Part shown: in pieces, positions 63,320-64,000 of the stretch | Layout of the letters: every line of letters begins with the position of its first letter | How positions within the stretch are numbered: position 1 is the stretch's first letter | DNA from: DASRFR01 sp035651455 | Lineage (GTDB): Bacteria; Acidobacteriota; Terriglobia; Terriglobales; Acidobacteriaceae | NCBI GenBank assembly: GCA_035651455.1 | Contig: DASRFR010000038.1 | Span: forward strand, 83,414-147,413 | Reading direction: 5' to 3' | DNA length: 64,000 nucleotides | Notes under the pieces: generated by a model | Told to the model about the DNA's origin: nothing | Databases searched by the model: none | What the model saw: the letters and a program-made list of their open reading frames with translations, nothing else | Position numbers and translations under genes: made by a program

Positions 63320-64000
63320 TTAAATGTGTATGCTCAAAGACCGTCGTACTCCGGGCGAAACGGCAGTGTTGCCAATAGTGGTAAAGGCCACGTCGATTTC
63401 TTTTGCCTCACGGCCGTGATTGGCCGCTACGCCCGGCGGCGGAGCCTGCTGTTGTTGAAAGCTTTGTTGCCGCGATCCGGTCTGCGCATCGGGGACATTC
63501 ACACTGGCACCTTGCGGCAGGAATTTCACTTCTTCCAGATGAAGCTCCTGCTGGCCCAGTCTTGTCTGCATTGCAGGTACCTCCGCGGACAGAAGCGAAC
63601 GTAAATCTCCTTTCTCGGCAGCGATCGAGATTCCTACTTGGCTGTCACGAACGACCGTGTGCACTTCTACGCTTCCGAACTCGCTAGTCCGCATGCCAAT
63701 ATGCATTTCGGAACGCGCGCTTTGCGCTACGACGCGGGCCATCGGTAGACCGGGTTCGCCAAAGCCTGGGTGCTGCCGACCCGATTCGGAGAAATCGGTT
63801 TCCGGAGGGACGCGTTCTGCATGCAAGCCGCTGGCAGGATTGCTGGGCGCTTTGTTGCTATCCGCAGGCGGTGCTGATGCACGGCCTGCGAATGGAATGG
63901 GTGTGCCGGCAAGATTTGCCGACGGAGTCTCAAACACGGCATGCGCACGCATCGGCTCGGCACTTTGGGAGGTATGAGGACCCACACGAACTAAGTCGTC
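63320..64000 (-). CDS. fliK: FliK, hook-length control protein, C-terminal part
   Basis: The frame is open to the right edge, giving the last 226 residues. The FliK C-terminal domain is visible as MRTSEFGSVEVHTVVRDSQV, ISIAAEKGDLRSLLSAEVPA and LGQQELHLEEVKFLPQG, which interact with FlhB to switch export specificity; a Gln/Pro-rich tail follows. The region before it is Pro/Ala/Ser-rich, as expected for the ruler part. It precedes flgD and flgE. Confidence 0.82.
   Translation of the reverse strand, partial: DDLVRVGPHTSQSAEPMRAHAVFETPSANLAGTPIPFAGRASAPPADSNKAPSNPASGLHAERVPPETDFSESGRQHPGFGEPGLPMARVVAQSARSEMHIGMRTSEFGSVEVHTVVRDSQVGISIAAEKGDLRSLLSAEVPAMQTRLGQQELHLEEVKFLPQGASVNVPDAQTGSRQQSFQQQQAPPPGVAANHGREAKEIDVAFTTIGNTAVSPGVRRSLSIHI

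Overview
The window is a mostly housekeeping stretch of a Gram-negative chromosome, GC-rich, and most probably from Acidobacteriota (Koribacter/Acidobacteriaceae-like). This is an inference from gene content: an ImuA-ImuB-DnaE2 mutagenesis cassette, a DUF2934 protein, a VWFA-related exported protein, a Ser/Thr kinase fused to TPRs, a SpoIVB-like S55 protein in a non-spore context, a DUF4097 protein, M13 and M20 peptidases, and an LpxI-type lipid A pathway. No rRNA or complete tRNA gene lies in the window to settle the taxonomy.

Layout. Positions 1-790 look like the end of a genomic island: the 5' end of a DNA N6-methylase gene, a small unknown ORF, and a tRNA-Glu(CUC) gene that keeps its promoter and 5' half but breaks off just after the anticodon loop. 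A C-rich, G-quadruplex-capable gap follows. Then come imuA-imuB-dnaE2 (1311-7682) and a DUF2934 gene. Next is a partial cytochrome c maturation operon (ccmF, ccmH, a CcmI-like protein and an exported carboxypeptidase-regulatory-like protein). After it lie htpX, a MoxR ATPase, a DUF4149 protein, ychF and a ZIP transporter. Exported proteins fill 17.5-23.2 kb (VWFA, S55, beta-propeller). An MFS exporter, a LolC/E-type permease and a LolD-type ATPase with a long structured leader follow, then clpC, a CBU_0592-family protein, a cyclase-family protein, a cupin and the kinase-TPR gene.

From 34.6 to 50.4 kb most genes are on the minus strand: zinc-ribbon protein-pyrR-pyrB-pyrC (pyrimidine synthesis and its control); a tiny membrane ORF-miaA-NagZ-like GH3-lipoprotein; tonB; and fabZ-lpxA-lpxI-dinB-Gfo/Idh, a lipid A module whose oxidoreductase resembles GnnA by context. 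DUF4097 and M13 genes are on the plus strand inside this stretch. M20 peptidase and tatA genes follow. From 52 kb to the right edge the minus strand is a flagellar locus: fliK-flgD-flgE, then fliL-fliN2-fliO-fliP-fliQ-fliR-flhB-flhA-fliA-fliM-fliN and, last, a zinc-finger plus MshEN protein. The export gate, switch complex and sigma-28 are thus co-transcribed, probably from a sigma-28-like promoter before fliL.

The most interesting observations are: (1) a class-II-positioned CRP-like site and a leader with mutually exclusive stems that expose or hide the lolD ribosome binding site; (2) a zinc-finger/MshEN (probable cyclic-di-GMP) protein ending the flagellar motor operon, together with a FliM lacking the usual N-terminal CheY-binding motif, an NPNE FlhB, a FliO without a clear membrane segment and a very short FlgD; (3) the half tRNA-Glu gene with intact promoter and a downstream terminator. 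None was tested by computation; all coordinates and motifs were read by eye.
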